Part shown: positions 19,285 through 27,521 of the stretch, in pieces
Numbering within the stretch: the first letter of the stretch is position 1
Layout of the letters: each line of letters begins with the position of its first letter
IMG/VR virus record: IMGVR_UViG_3300027985_000967
Coordinates: 1 to 32,839 of that record
Length of the DNA stretch: 32,839 bases
Direction: 5' to 3' (one strand)
From: a virus
Notes under the pieces: model-generated
What the model saw: the letters and a program-made list of their open reading frames with translations, nothing else
Databases searched by the model: none
What the model was told of the DNA's origin: nothing
Position numbers and translations under genes: made by a program

Positions 19285-21456
19285 ATGGCAACGGAACAAC
19301 CGAAGAACGGACCAAACCGTAAACGATCAGACCGGGAAAGCGACGACCAGCTGGTCAAGGCCAACATTGACAGGCTGGCTTATGCCAAGCGCGTAGGGCA
19401 TGATGAATACGTTAACCAGGCCCGCATTAACGAACGGTTTTATCTTGGCGGTGGGCTTCAATGGTCAGATGCTGACCGGGCGGCCCGCAATGCCAAGGGC
19501 AAGCCATGCCTCGAGCTGAACCACGTCCTGCCAGCCGTGAACTCGGCCCTTGGCCTCCAGCTGCATAGCCGAGTCGATATTGATTTCCAGCCTCGAGGAG
19601 ATGGAGCTGACGCAGCAACCGCAACTGTGCTGAGTAAGATTGTCCGTCAGATCTGCGATCAACAGGAATACCACTGGAAAGAATCGCAGGTTTATGAGGA
19701 CGGGGAGATTCAGCAACGCGGGTATTTCGATATCCGCATGGACTTCACCCAAAATGTCATGGGTGATATCCATATTGATTTCATCGATCCGCTCGACGGG
19801 TATCCCGACCCTGACGCCCAAAGCTATGACCCTGCAGGATGGGCAGACTTCACCCAGGCCAAATGGATGCGATACGATGACATTGCCGTCATGTACGGGG
19901 AAGACCTGGCCGGGAAGGTGGAGCAGGCTGGTACCGATTACATCGATGGCAGCGGTGAGGATGAATACCGCGACCGATCCCACTTCGGCAAGGATGCTGA
20001 CGGCAGCGGAGGGGATGTGCTCTGGGTAAAAGAGCAGAATGGAGATATCAACACCAGGCTGTATTATGTGATCGACCGCCAGTACCGGCAGGTGCAGAAA
20101 GAGAAGATCATGGTCACGACCACGGGTGAAAAGATCCCTGTAGACACCTTGAGCGAGCAACAGATCGCCAAGATGCTCCAGGAAGGGGCTTCAGAGTTGA
20201 CGGTGCTCATGCCGAGCTACAAATGGACTGTCACCTGCGGTAGTGTCGTGCTATTCAATGGCAAGAGCCCGTATCGGACCATGACCGTCGTTCCTTACTT
20301 CCCAATTTTCAGGCGCGGGCAGACCAGGGGCATGGTCGATAACCTGATCGGTCCCCAGGAACTCGAGAACAAGTCCCTCACCAATTACCTGGAGATCTGG
20401 AACTCGGCGGCCAATAGTGGATTTGTGTTCGAGGAGAACAGCATCGTCAACTATACCACCGGAGAACTCGAGGAGTATGGCAGCATGAATGGCCTGGTGC
20501 TCGAGATCCGTAAAGGGTACCAGCTCCCGCAGAAGTTACAGCCCAATCAAATACCTGTCGGTGCCGAGCGGTTGGTGGACCGTGCCGAATACGCTATCAA
20601 GACGATCAGCGGCATGAATGACTCTATCCAGGGCAGCCGGGGCCGCGAGGTTTCCGGGGTTGCTATTGAGTCCAAACAGTTCCAAGGGCAGATGCAGCAG
20701 GGTCGGGCCATGGACAACCTGGCACTCACCAGGCGCCTTGTCGCTCGCAAGATCCTTGAGCTTATCCAGCAGTTCTACACTGATGAGCGGGTATTCCGTA
20801 TAGTTGACCCTGACACCCAGAAGATGACCGAGGAGGTTACGATCAACGAGGTCGATGCCATGGGCGAGGTACTCAATAACGTGACCGTTGGCAGGTATGA
20901 TGTAGTCGTCACCGACACGCCCACGCACCCCACCTTCCGTCAATCTCAGTTCGAGCAGACAATGGCCATGGTGGAGAAAGGGATCCAGATTCGACCAAGC
21001 CGGGTGGTCCTCTCTTCCACGCTTGCAGACCGGCACGAGATCGCCACGGAGATCGAGCAGGATTCGCAACAGCAGGGTACGCCCGATCCTGTTGCCGAGA
21101 GCACTGTTGCCCTTAACCAGGCACGAGCCGGGCTCGTATCTGCGCAACAGGCAAAGACCGAGGCCGAGACGGTGAGCACCACGGTCGAATCCCAATACTC
21201 TGCTATCCAGACGGCTGGAGTTATCGCGGCCACCCCGCAGACAGCCATCATCGCTGACGAGATCTATGCTTCAGCTGGTGGAGTTGACCACAATGCCCCG
21301 CCGGTATTCCCTGGCGCACCTGGAGGGGCCGCCCCGGTCGACCAGATGTTGCCGCCGAACACCAACCCGTTGACACCGGTTCCACCGGCAGAACCTGCCA
21401 GCCCTGTTGTCGGCATGAATGAAGGGATTGAAACCCAACGCATCGAGGAGGCTTAA
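19285..21456 (+). CDS. Portal protein, P22-like
   Basis: 723 residues, the length of the P22 gp1 family. Family-like blocks are visible: NQARINERFYLGGGLQWSD (N-terminal), PCLELNHVLPAVNSALG, FIDPLDGYPDPDAQSYD, PYFPIFRRGQTRGMVDNLIG, and the helical NYLEIWNSAANSG stretch. The C-terminal 130 residues are a long helical Gln/Ala/Glu-rich region with a Pro-rich tip, comparable to the barrel extension of P22-type portals. Twelve copies form the ring at the capsid vertex through which TerL pumps DNA. GAGGAG precedes the ATG. Confidence 0.9.
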   Translation: MATEQPKNGPNRKRSDRESDDQLVKANIDRLAYAKRVGHDEYVNQARINERFYLGGGLQWSDADRAARNAKGKPCLELNHVLPAVNSALGLQLHSRVDIDFQPRGDGADAATATVLSKIVRQICDQQEYHWKESQVYEDGEIQQRGYFDIRMDFTQNVMGDIHIDFIDPLDGYPDPDAQSYDPAGWADFTQAKWMRYDDIAVMYGEDLAGKVEQAGTDYIDGSGEDEYRDRSHFGKDADGSGGDVLWVKEQNGDINTRLYYVIDRQYRQVQKEKIMVTTTGEKIPVDTLSEQQIAKMLQEGASELTVLMPSYKWTVTCGSVVLFNGKSPYRTMTVVPYFPIFRRGQTRGMVDNLIGPQELENKSLTNYLEIWNSAANSGFVFEENSIVNYTTGELEEYGSMNGLVLEIRKGYQLPQKLQPNQIPVGAERLVDRAEYAIKTISGMNDSIQGSRGREVSGVAIESKQFQGQMQQGRAMDNLALTRRLVARKILELIQQFYTDERVFRIVDPDTQKMTEEVTINEVDAMGEVLNNVTVGRYDVVVTDTPTHPTFRQSQFEQTMAMVEKGIQIRPSRVVLSSTLADRHEIATEIEQDSQQQGTPDPVAESTVALNQARAGLVSAQQAKTEAETVSTTVESQYSAIQTAGVIAATPQTAIIADEIYASAGGVDHNAPPVFPGAPGGAAPVDQMLPPNTNPLTPVPPAEPASPVVGMNEGIETQRIEEA

Positions 21457-21457
21457 T

Positions 21458-21688
21458 GTGGAAGATTTCAGGATAACCGATATCAGCATCAAGGTTGACG
21501 ATTTGAAAATCCCGATCAATCTCCGCGAGGAGGCAAGGAAGGCTTGGCTTCAATACTCTTGGCGCCATTTCGCAATGAGCAACGCGATAGCACTGAAGGT
21601 TATTAAGGGCGAACGATACAATTTTGAGGAGATGATGGATCGGTTTTATTGGCCAGCTATCACCGAATACCAAACCAAAACCGTTTAA
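21458..21688 (+). CDS. Small protein following the portal
   Basis: 76 residues starting at GTG 21458 with GAGGAGG at correct distance, immediately after the portal stop; longer in-frame ATGs lie inside the portal gene. The protein looks like a beta strand pair (DFRITDISIKVDDLKIP) followed by helices (LREEARKAWLQYSWRHFAMS). No family recognised. A head-assembly accessory protein is possible by position. Confidence 0.6.
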   Translation: MEDFRITDISIKVDDLKIPINLREEARKAWLQYSWRHFAMSNAIALKVIKGERYNFEEMMDRFYWPAITEYQTKTV

Positions 21689-21701
21689 GGAGAGAGATTG
21701 T

Positions 21702-22130
21702 ATGATTGGGTTTAGAGATTTGGCTTTGATGAATTTGGAGTTGATGAAAGATACCAATGGAGACCTTGAAAAGGTATTCTTGGGAACCCTGTTGTTGCGT
21801 CCTTTGTTAAAGGAAGTCGTCACCATTGTCAGTGATAATGATTTTCAAAAAACCGAGAACATGAAGATATACGCTGTAATGATGGCTATGGGGCTGAATA
21901 ATAAGCCTCACGATCTCATTACAGTCACGGACGCATTGCACAAATCAGGGCAATTGGAAAAAATAGGCACGGCTCATTACGTTGCATCGTTGACCGAAAT
22001 TCTTCCTTTGACAAAAGAGGAACTTGTCAATGTTGCCCGTTCCATTCACGAAAGAAGTGAGACAGCCAGGCGGGCAGATGAAGAAATGCGCCAGGCATTG
22101 GCCAATTTGATGGCAACCAACAACCAGTAA
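21702..22130 (+). CDS. Stand-alone DnaB N-terminal-domain protein
   Basis: 142 residues matching only the N-terminal helical domain of replicative helicase DnaB: DLEKVFLGTLLLRPLLKEVV, DFQKTENMKIYAVMMAM, then LITVTDALHKSGQLEKIGTA and HYVASLTEILP. The linker and RecA-like ATPase domain that normally follow are absent; the protein ends after one more charged helix. In DnaB this domain forms the collar that binds primase and loaders. A free copy could occupy those sites on host helicase or serve as an adaptor. It lies oddly within the head gene cluster. GGAGAGAG precedes the ATG. Confidence 0.82.
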   Translation: MIGFRDLALMNLELMKDTNGDLEKVFLGTLLLRPLLKEVVTIVSDNDFQKTENMKIYAVMMAMGLNNKPHDLITVTDALHKSGQLEKIGTAHYVASLTEILPLTKEELVNVARSIHERSETARRADEEMRQALANLMATNNQ

Positions 22131-22155
22131 CCAACAACAAACGGAGAAGAGAATT

Positions 22156-22227
22156 ATGGAGACAGAAGCAAAGCAGTACAACGGCACCAGGAAACCATAT
22201 CAATGCCCGTGTTCCATGGCAGGCTAA
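22156..22227 (+). CDS. Possible 23-residue peptide
   Basis: An ATG preceded by GGAGAAGAG opens a 23-codon frame (METEAKQYNGTRKPYQCPCS and three more). The peptide has a CPC motif and no other feature. It may be a real small peptide, a leader, or the remnant of a longer gene; about 100 bases without a gene follow before the scaffold. Confidence 0.3.
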   Translation: METEAKQYNGTRKPYQCPCSMAG

Positions 22228-22329
22228 CCAAACTGATATGCTTTCCGATGATTGGATGATCGTAAAGTAATTGATTATTGCTGTTTTTTCTGATCAAATA
22301 GGGAAAGAAAATCAAAACGGAGATGAAGA

Positions 22330-23499
22330 ATGGGCGAAGTTGATACAACCACCATGAGTTTCGATGATCTGAATAAGAATGTTCCTGATGATGTAGCGGA
22401 GGCCAGGGGAGATAACTTTGAGCCGACCGATACTCTTGATCCGTTCTCAACTGTTGATTCCATGTTCAATGCTGAAGAGGATGACCTGTCCGGTGGAGGT
22501 GAAGATACTGGATCTGGTGAAGGTGTTGAGCCCGAGCCTGATAAAGGTGAACCAGCTGCAGCTGTAAAGCCTGAAGGAGAAGATGCTAAACCTGAAGGCG
22601 GTGAAGAGCAGGAGTGGCCTGAAGGTCAAGTGAAGGACGTTCCTTATCCTGTGTTCAAGAAGCGGATGGATAGCAAAAACAACCGCATCACTGAACTTGA
22701 AAAGCAACTGGCAGAGCAGCAAGACCAATATCGCATTCAACAACAGCAACAGCAACCTCCTGCCAAACAACAGCAGGAAGGTGGCGAAGCTGATGCAGGA
22801 GCCCAGGCCGAGCCGAAACAGCAGCAGGGGCAGCAGCAGGAAAACCCCGTCCAGGTTATCGAGGCCAAGATCAAGACGGCATCTCGGGAGTACAGCGAGG
22901 CCGTTATCGACGGTGATGTTGACCGGGCCGCAGAACTCCACGAAGAACTTACAACTCTTCAGGCTGACCTGTCCGTCGAAAAGGCCGAGGCCAGGGCTGT
23001 TGCGCGTGAAGCTACACGGGCAGCCGAGCAAAGCCGAATCGATGCGCAGAAGACTGTTGACGATGTGGTTGGTCGTCATGCTGAATACTTCAACGACCCT
23101 TTCAACCTGGACCAGTTCCGCACCGCCCGCGATTATTTCATCATCAATGATGGGATGAGCCTGAGCGATGCCATTGTTGCCGCCGAGAACCGTATCTTCG
23201 GGAAAGCGGATAAAACTCCCCCCACCCAGCTAGATAATGGAACCGAGGCTGGCGAGGAGGATATTCAGAACCTGCGTGATAAAACCCGCACCCAACAGCA
23301 ACAGCGGGCTGTTCAGCGCGGGGTAAAGACGGCAGCCGGCCAGCCACCGCAGATGGCCGCAGCTGCAAGCGCCGTTGGTAACCGGTCCGGGAATTCTACC
23401 AAGGCCGGGAATAACAACGCCCTCACCAAGAGCAGCAAGGAGCTGCATGAAATGCCCCGTGCGGAGTACAAGCGTAATCGCGGCGATATAGTCGCATGA
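22330..23499 (+). CDS. Scaffolding protein
   Basis: 389 residues, strongly acidic in the first 100 and rich in Glu, Gly and Pro, then a coiled-coil segment (about 113-160) with Gln runs (YRIQQQQQQPPAKQQQ and KQQQGQQQ), a long helical central region (about 175-255), a small folded part (AEYFNDPFNLDQFRTARDYF), and a basic C-terminus (MPRAEYKRNRG). Acidic coiled-coil proteins with a basic C-terminal capsid-binding tip, lying between portal and capsid genes, are typical internal scaffolds that guide shell assembly and leave the prohead. Assignment rests on composition and position rather than a signature motif. Confidence 0.75.
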   Translation: MGEVDTTTMSFDDLNKNVPDDVAEARGDNFEPTDTLDPFSTVDSMFNAEEDDLSGGGEDTGSGEGVEPEPDKGEPAAAVKPEGEDAKPEGGEEQEWPEGQVKDVPYPVFKKRMDSKNNRITELEKQLAEQQDQYRIQQQQQQPPAKQQQEGGEADAGAQAEPKQQQGQQQENPVQVIEAKIKTASREYSEAVIDGDVDRAAELHEELTTLQADLSVEKAEARAVAREATRAAEQSRIDAQKTVDDVVGRHAEYFNDPFNLDQFRTARDYFIINDGMSLSDAIVAAENRIFGKADKTPPTQLDNGTEAGEEDIQNLRDKTRTQQQQRAVQRGVKTAAGQPPQMAAAASAVGNRSGNSTKAGNNNALTKSSKELHEMPRAEYKRNRGDIVA

Positions 23500-23677
23500 T
23501 GTAATATTCACAGGTTTAGCCTGATCCTTGTGGGCCGATAGTGGTGATGCCCCTGTAAAAACTCTTCCACGTCTCTCGTACACGGCAAACGACATTGCCG
23601 GTTTCCAGGCTTCTAATGGCCGTAAACATTAGAAATGGATAGCTTTTTTTCATTCATTTTCTCATGGAGACCGAACA
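23500..23677 (+). promoter_or_regulatory. Gap before the capsid gene with two hairpins
   Basis: This 178-base gap carries two small hairpins: CGGCAA/TTGCCG (23583-23588/23595-23600) and TTCTAATG/CATTAGAA (23611-23618/23627-23634). A run of seven T follows shortly after the second (about 23644), so it could act as a weak terminator or as an RNA processing site. GGAG lies before the capsid ATG. No good sigma70 promoter was found. Confidence 0.4.
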
Positions 23678-24796
23678 ATGTCCGCAACGAATTTTGCCGC
23701 GCTTACGTCCGAACAAAAGACTTATTGGATGCGTGAAATCTGGGAGTACATGCGCACCGAGTCTTGGGTGGCCAAGAATATGTCCACCTCCTTCAATAGC
23801 CCCATCCAACACATTACCAAGCTGACCAAGACCGAGCGTGGAACCCGCGCCATCATGCAGCTGGTCGCCGAGCTTACCCAACGTGGTGTTGTCAATGACA
23901 ACGAGCGGGAAGGTAACGAGGAGGCAATGCAGTCCTTTGATATCGATATCAACATGGGCCTTATCTCCCATCAGGTGAAGAACAAAGGTAAATTGTCCGA
24001 CCAGAACACCGTCATCAACTTCCGCGAGACTGCCCGTGATCGCCTGAAGTATTGGCTGGCGTCCACGATTGATACCATGGCCTTCCTGGTTATGTCCGGT
24101 ATCAGCTTCGACTACAACCTTGACGGTTCCTTGTTCACCGCCACCGGTGATGAAAACCCCTGGCCTGAGCTGGTATTTGCCGACGATATCACCGCGCCTT
24201 CCGCAGGTCGTCACGTCTATTTTGACGGCACCGATCTTCAGACCGGTAACACCGCCGCTATTACCTCCGCGTGCCTGCCGAAATACGGGATGCTGGTTGA
24301 TTTGAAGGCATACGCCAAGACTTCCCACCTCAAGCCAATCACCATGGGAGGGAAGGAATATTACCAGTATGTCTGCGATCCTCGTACCCTGGCCGCCCTG
24401 AAGAAGGACAGCGACTTCCTTTCCGCCGTCATCCAGGCCGGTCCTCGCGGTACCAAGGAAAACCCTTTCTTCACCGGATCCATATTCACTGTTGATGGCA
24501 TCGTTATCACCGAGCATGAGCGGGTATTCAACACCAAGGGGGCCGCCTCCGGTTCCAAGTGGGGCGCTGCCGGGGCAGTTGACGGCACCCGTTCCCTGTT
24601 CCTTGGATGCCAGGCCCTGGGCATGGTCGATGTTGGTGCACCCGATTGGGTTGAGAAGGAATTTGACTACGGTTCCAAGCAGGGTATCAGCACCGATAAG
24701 TTCATCGGCTTCCGCAAGCCCCGTTTCGATAACCAGTACACCAAGAATGCCGACGAGGATTTTGGTGTTATCGCGGTCGATCTCTACCTCAAATAA
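23678..24796 (+). CDS. Major capsid protein, DUF4043-like
   Basis: 372 residues. The N-terminal part (MREIWEYMRTESWVAKNMST), the block LVAELTQRGVVNDNEREGNEEAMQSF, and the following SHQVKNKGKLSDQN...FRETARDRLKYWLAST fit the DUF4043/N4-gp56-type major capsid proteins, HK97-fold shell proteins found in podoviruses and others. The C-terminus (RKPRFDNQYTKNADEDFGVI, followed by VDLYL) is also typical. There is no protease or delta domain visible. It follows the scaffold and precedes a decoration-type protein, as expected. High coding quality and preferred codons fit a highly expressed gene. Confidence 0.85.
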   Translation: MSATNFAALTSEQKTYWMREIWEYMRTESWVAKNMSTSFNSPIQHITKLTKTERGTRAIMQLVAELTQRGVVNDNEREGNEEAMQSFDIDINMGLISHQVKNKGKLSDQNTVINFRETARDRLKYWLASTIDTMAFLVMSGISFDYNLDGSLFTATGDENPWPELVFADDITAPSAGRHVYFDGTDLQTGNTAAITSACLPKYGMLVDLKAYAKTSHLKPITMGGKEYYQYVCDPRTLAALKKDSDFLSAVIQAGPRGTKENPFFTGSIFTVDGIVITEHERVFNTKGAASGSKWGAAGAVDGTRSLFLGCQALGMVDVGAPDWVEKEFDYGSKQGISTDKFIGFRKPRFDNQYTKNADEDFGVIAVDLYLK

Positions 24797-24809
24797 TCAG
24801 CCCCAATAA

Positions 24810-24843
24810 TCCATGTTGCCGAAACTGATTTCGGCAACATGGA
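24810..24843 (+). terminator. 15-bp perfect hairpin after the capsid gene
   Basis: TCCATGTTGCCGAAA (24810-24824) pairs perfectly with TTTCGGCAACATGGA (24829-24843) around a CTGA tetraloop, 13 bases after the capsid stop. No T run follows, so full intrinsic termination is unlikely; partial termination, RNase III cleavage or 3' mRNA protection is more plausible. Confidence 0.55.
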
Positions 24844-24871
24844 ATAAATCTAACGATTTGGAGAACATACC

Positions 24872-25276
24872 ATGTCCGCTACTCTTCAGCAAAAATCCGA
24901 AGGCCGCCAGTGCGCAATCGTCGCCCGTGCTGACTTTGACTTTAGTGACTTCGACGGCACCACGTTCATTCCCGCTATCGAACTTCCGGCCAATGCCATC
25001 ATTCTTCGTGGATCCCTGAATGTTGATGTGGCCTTTGATGCAACCCGCACCATGGCGATCGGTACGGCCACAACCGCAGATGCCCTTTTGGCCGCAACCA
25101 GTGTTGCCGCCCAGGGGATCACCGCCATCAATACCGCTGCCAAGCTGTTGTACGGGGCAACCCCTGGCGAACGCCGTGTATATGGCATCACCCCGAGCGG
25201 AGCCCTGACTGTCGGTAAGGGATCCCTCGTTATCGAGTACATCCGCGAGGGCCGCGCCGAGTTTACGCAAGGTTAA
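24872..25276 (+). CDS. Capsid accessory (decoration-like) protein
   Basis: 134 residues, beta-rich, with the pattern F-x-P-A-I-E-L-P-A-N-A-I-I-L-R-G-S-L-N-V near residues 30-50, then repeated Ala/Thr-rich strands and a conserved-looking end (GSLVIEYIREGRAEFTQG). Small beta-rich proteins encoded directly after the major capsid gene commonly bind the shell surface or the portal vertex. No specific family could be fixed. Flanked on both sides by strong hairpins, which may set its own expression level. GGAGA lies before the ATG. Confidence 0.6.
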   Translation: MSATLQQKSEGRQCAIVARADFDFSDFDGTTFIPAIELPANAIILRGSLNVDVAFDATRTMAIGTATTADALLAATSVAAQGITAINTAAKLLYGATPGERRVYGITPSGALTVGKGSLVIEYIREGRAEFTQG

Positions 25277-25331
25277 GGCCGCGTCCTCCTTAACCTTACT
25301 GCCTGGTGGCCGGGTATTCTCCGGCCCGGCC
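25271..25331 (+). promoter_or_regulatory. Two tandem hairpins after the capsid accessory gene
   Basis: GGTTAAGG/CCTTAACC (25271-25278/25288-25295) starts inside the stop codon region of the preceding gene; GGCCGGG/CCCGGCC (25308-25314/25325-25331) follows, with an outer TGCC/GGCA that can extend it. Neither has a T tract. They could reduce read-through or stabilise the upstream message. Confidence 0.45.
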
Positions 25332-25380
25332 GCCTTGGCAGGTTTACGCTAAACTTCAACGGAGAAAACAGGAGAAATCA

Positions 25381-25875
25381 ATGCAACGATTCAAAAGTAT
25401 CACCGGCGCTACAAAACGTATCGCCTCAACTTCCGGCCACGTCATCCTCGTTGGCGATGAATTCACCGAAGTCCCTGACCATCTTATCTCCGATGCCCAG
25501 GCCGCCGGATTGCTTTCCGAGGAGATTTATCTTGAGGCCAAGGCTGCCGTTGAGGCTGAGATGAAGATGGATAATGCAAAACAACCGGCTTTAACTACTG
25601 AGCCTGAGCCCCAACCAACTCATACTCCTGAAACCACTTCCGGTGGCGTAGGTGAAAACCAGCCCAAAACCAATCCCACTACCGAGCCAGATGCATTGCG
25701 CAAGGACAAGATCATCTCTGCCCTTCAGCAGATCACCATCCTGGTCAATACCGGCGAGACTACCACCCCTAACGGTGTCAAGCTCATGCACCATGGCCGC
25801 CCGATCCTGGCAGCCGTTGAGGAGTTCACCGGTTTCGAGGTGAGCACCGCCGATATCGATGCCGCCCTGGCTTGA
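25381..25875 (+). CDS. Head-cluster protein of unknown function
   Basis: 164 residues from ATG 25381 (CAGGAGAAA upstream; an earlier in-frame ATG has no site). The N-terminal 50 residues form a small beta domain (TKRIASTSGHVILVGDEFTE), the middle is a Pro/Thr/Glu linker (EPEPQPTHTPETTSGG), and the C-terminal 55 residues are a compact helical domain (IISALQQITILVNTGE and ILAAVEEFTGFEVSTADIDA). The place between capsid accessory and connector genes suggests a head-completion or minor capsid role; no motif confirms it. Confidence 0.6.
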   Translation: MQRFKSITGATKRIASTSGHVILVGDEFTEVPDHLISDAQAAGLLSEEIYLEAKAAVEAEMKMDNAKQPALTTEPEPQPTHTPETTSGGVGENQPKTNPTTEPDALRKDKIISALQQITILVNTGETTTPNGVKLMHHGRPILAAVEEFTGFEVSTADIDAALA

Positions 25876-25919
25876 GATTTTACCTTAAAGCATAAAGCAG
25901 TAGTGACGGAGATCCGCCT

Positions 25920-26567
25920 GTGAACACTGAGGAAATGATCAATGATGTTGAGAATATTGTCCTGGACCCGTCTTACACCCGTGACGATATCCTGAAGCTG
26001 TTGAATCGGGCCAAGTTAGCTTGCGCCTCAAAGGCATTCCTTCCTGGATTATCTGGCGGTACTGGATCCGTCACTACTGTATCTGACGGTAACCTGGTTG
26101 CCCTCCCCACAAATTTCCATCGAGAGTTGTTCGCAGCTTCCATAGATGGGGAGCCGATCAAGATTTACGACAACAAGGCCCTTATGCTGGCCAAGATGGG
26201 CCATGTGATGAACGAGGTCGGTGATGTTTCCGCGTGCTGCGTATCCGGAAGGTACCTTTTCTACATGGATACCCCGGTAACTCCGGTAACCATCAACCTC
26301 AGCTATTACGAGAAGCCGACGCCAATGACGGATTCATCCTCGAGCTATGCTGACGATATGACAAGTGAGAACGAGCTGTATGACTCCACGTTGATCGCCT
26401 TCGCGTGCTGGCATCTTTTCTCCCGCATCGAGCAGGGGCTTGAGGGGCAAAAGACCGATACGGCCTACTACAAGGACAGGTTCGAGAAGGGATGCCTGGA
26501 AATTGAAAGCAGTTATGCCCAGGGCCGCCCGCGCCGCCCGCCGATCATTTGCAAGGTGAATTGGTAA
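25920..26567 (+). CDS. Head-tail connector/adaptor protein
   Basis: 215 residues starting at GTG 25920 (ACGGAGA upstream; ATG 25935 is an alternative). The layout matches phage connector proteins of the gp4/gp6-like type: an N-terminal helix with TRDDILKLLNRAKLACASKA, then a beta segment with LVALPTNFHRELF, YYEKP after a strand, and a C-terminal helix pair (LIAFACWHLFSRIEQG, YYKDRFEKG). It probably docks under the portal to seal the head and receive the tail. The next gene starts at its stop codon. Confidence 0.68.
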   Translation: MNTEEMINDVENIVLDPSYTRDDILKLLNRAKLACASKAFLPGLSGGTGSVTTVSDGNLVALPTNFHRELFAASIDGEPIKIYDNKALMLAKMGHVMNEVGDVSACCVSGRYLFYMDTPVTPVTINLSYYEKPTPMTDSSSSYADDMTSENELYDSTLIAFACWHLFSRIEQGLEGQKTDTAYYKDRFEKGCLEIESSYAQGRPRRPPIICKVNW

Positions 26568-26848
26568 TGGCCGAAATAACCGTTTTCTCCGGGGCTACCG
26601 GGATAAACAACATCGTTGACCCTGTTCGCCTGAAGTTCGATCCAGACACCGGGATTGGCGAGCTTGCCGAAGCCGTGAACGTGGTCATCGACCAGACGGG
26701 CCGCATTTCTCGCAAGCATGGAATGGAAAGGTGGCCATCTCCCTTGGTGATTTCCATTCAGCATTCTGCGACCATGGGGATTGTTTCGCTATCCAGGAGC
26801 GAACGACAGATGCCGCCATCATGCAGGTCGGAAGTGACAAAAATTTGA
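26567..26848 (+). CDS. 5' part of a frameshifted virion protein
   Basis: From ATG 26567 the frame encodes ITVFSGATGINNIVDPVRL, then GIGELAEAVNVVIDQTGRIS and RKHG, the typical start of a phage tail/virion protein. After about residue 54 the predicted protein loses coherence, while the next lower frame takes up the expected continuation (VAISLGDFHSAFCDHGDC). The crossing is near 26726-26731 and corresponds to a -1 shift, for example GAA then AAG GTG. This reading frame runs on to a stop at 26846-26848 as a probable artefact tail. Either a missing base or a programmed shift is possible. Confidence 0.65.
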   Translation: MAEITVFSGATGINNIVDPVRLKFDPDTGIGELAEAVNVVIDQTGRISRKHGMERWPSPLVISIQHSATMGIVSLSRSERQMPPSCRSEVTKI

Positions 26849-27489
26849 CAGGGGTGAGGTCAGCACTGGCAAAATATCAGCGAATGGCATGGGCTCAGGT
26901 TGGGCCGAAAACCTACTACACCAATGGGGCTCAGAATGGAATCATTGAAGGTGGGATATCAGGACCATGGGCAGCGCAAGAGCACGTTGGAGCCAAGACT
27001 ACACGGCAGTTCTCCGGTCCCCCCTTGGGTACCGATCTGGCGTGGTTCGCAGGGAGAATGTATATCGTTGATGGAAAATTCATCTACTACTCAGAACCAT
27101 TCGCCCCGGGAAAATATGATTTAGCCCGCAACTGGATGGCATTCACTACGGATGTGCGCCTGATCAAGCCGGTACAGACCGGCATGTATATCTCAGATAG
27201 CGAGGCCACCTATTTCTTTTCCGGCCTCAATCCAAAGGAGTTCGAGCGCATCAAGGTGCTCGACGTTCCAGCTCACTTCTATTCAGCCGCTATTGACCTC
27301 GTTGACGCCTCATCCTTCGGGATGGATGGCCTTGGCCTGTGCGCAATATGGTCATGCGACCTTGGCCTCTGCCTTGGTCCTGCAAACGGCCAGGCTCAAG
27401 TTATTACCAAGCAGAATATGATTTATCCGAGAGGAACCACCGGGGCCAGCATCGTTTTCGATGACATGGTTTTCAATACCATCGAGTAA
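26731..27489 (+). CDS. 3' part of the frameshifted virion protein
   Basis: This frame (nominal GTG start at 26731, no ribosome site) continues the protein begun at 26567. Joined by a -1 shift they give about 307 residues. The body is beta-rich with repeated aromatic motifs (GPKTYYTNGAQNG, LAWFAGRMYIVDGKFIYYSE, GMYISDSEATYFFSG), the style of tail or stopper proteins with propeller-like blades. It precedes the small virion genes. Function within the virion is unknown; a structural tail-machine part is most likely. Confidence 0.65.
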   Translation: MAISLGDFHSAFCDHGDCFAIQERTTDAAIMQVGSDKNLTGVRSALAKYQRMAWAQVGPKTYYTNGAQNGIIEGGISGPWAAQEHVGAKTTRQFSGPPLGTDLAWFAGRMYIVDGKFIYYSEPFAPGKYDLARNWMAFTTDVRLIKPVQTGMYISDSEATYFFSGLNPKEFERIKVLDVPAHFYSAAIDLVDASSFGMDGLGLCAIWSCDLGLCLGPANGQAQVITKQNMIYPRGTTGASIVFDDMVFNTIE

Positions 27490-27521
27490 CAGAACAACCA
27501 CAATCCATAGAGGGAAGTGAA

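Noticed and set aside
19465-20160. A 231-codon leftward frame opposite the portal gene
   Set aside because: Antisense shadow of the portal gene; no ribosome site and no recognisable motif.
22729-22850. CAG/CAA-rich run in the scaffold gene as a possible mobile or phase-variable repeat
   Set aside because: Codons are mixed CAA and CAG without a perfect tandem unit, all changes would keep the frame, and Gln runs are common in disordered scaffold segments.
23654-24517. A 287-codon leftward frame opposite the capsid gene
   Set aside because: It is the antisense shadow of the codon-biased major capsid gene and has no ribosome site or family pattern.
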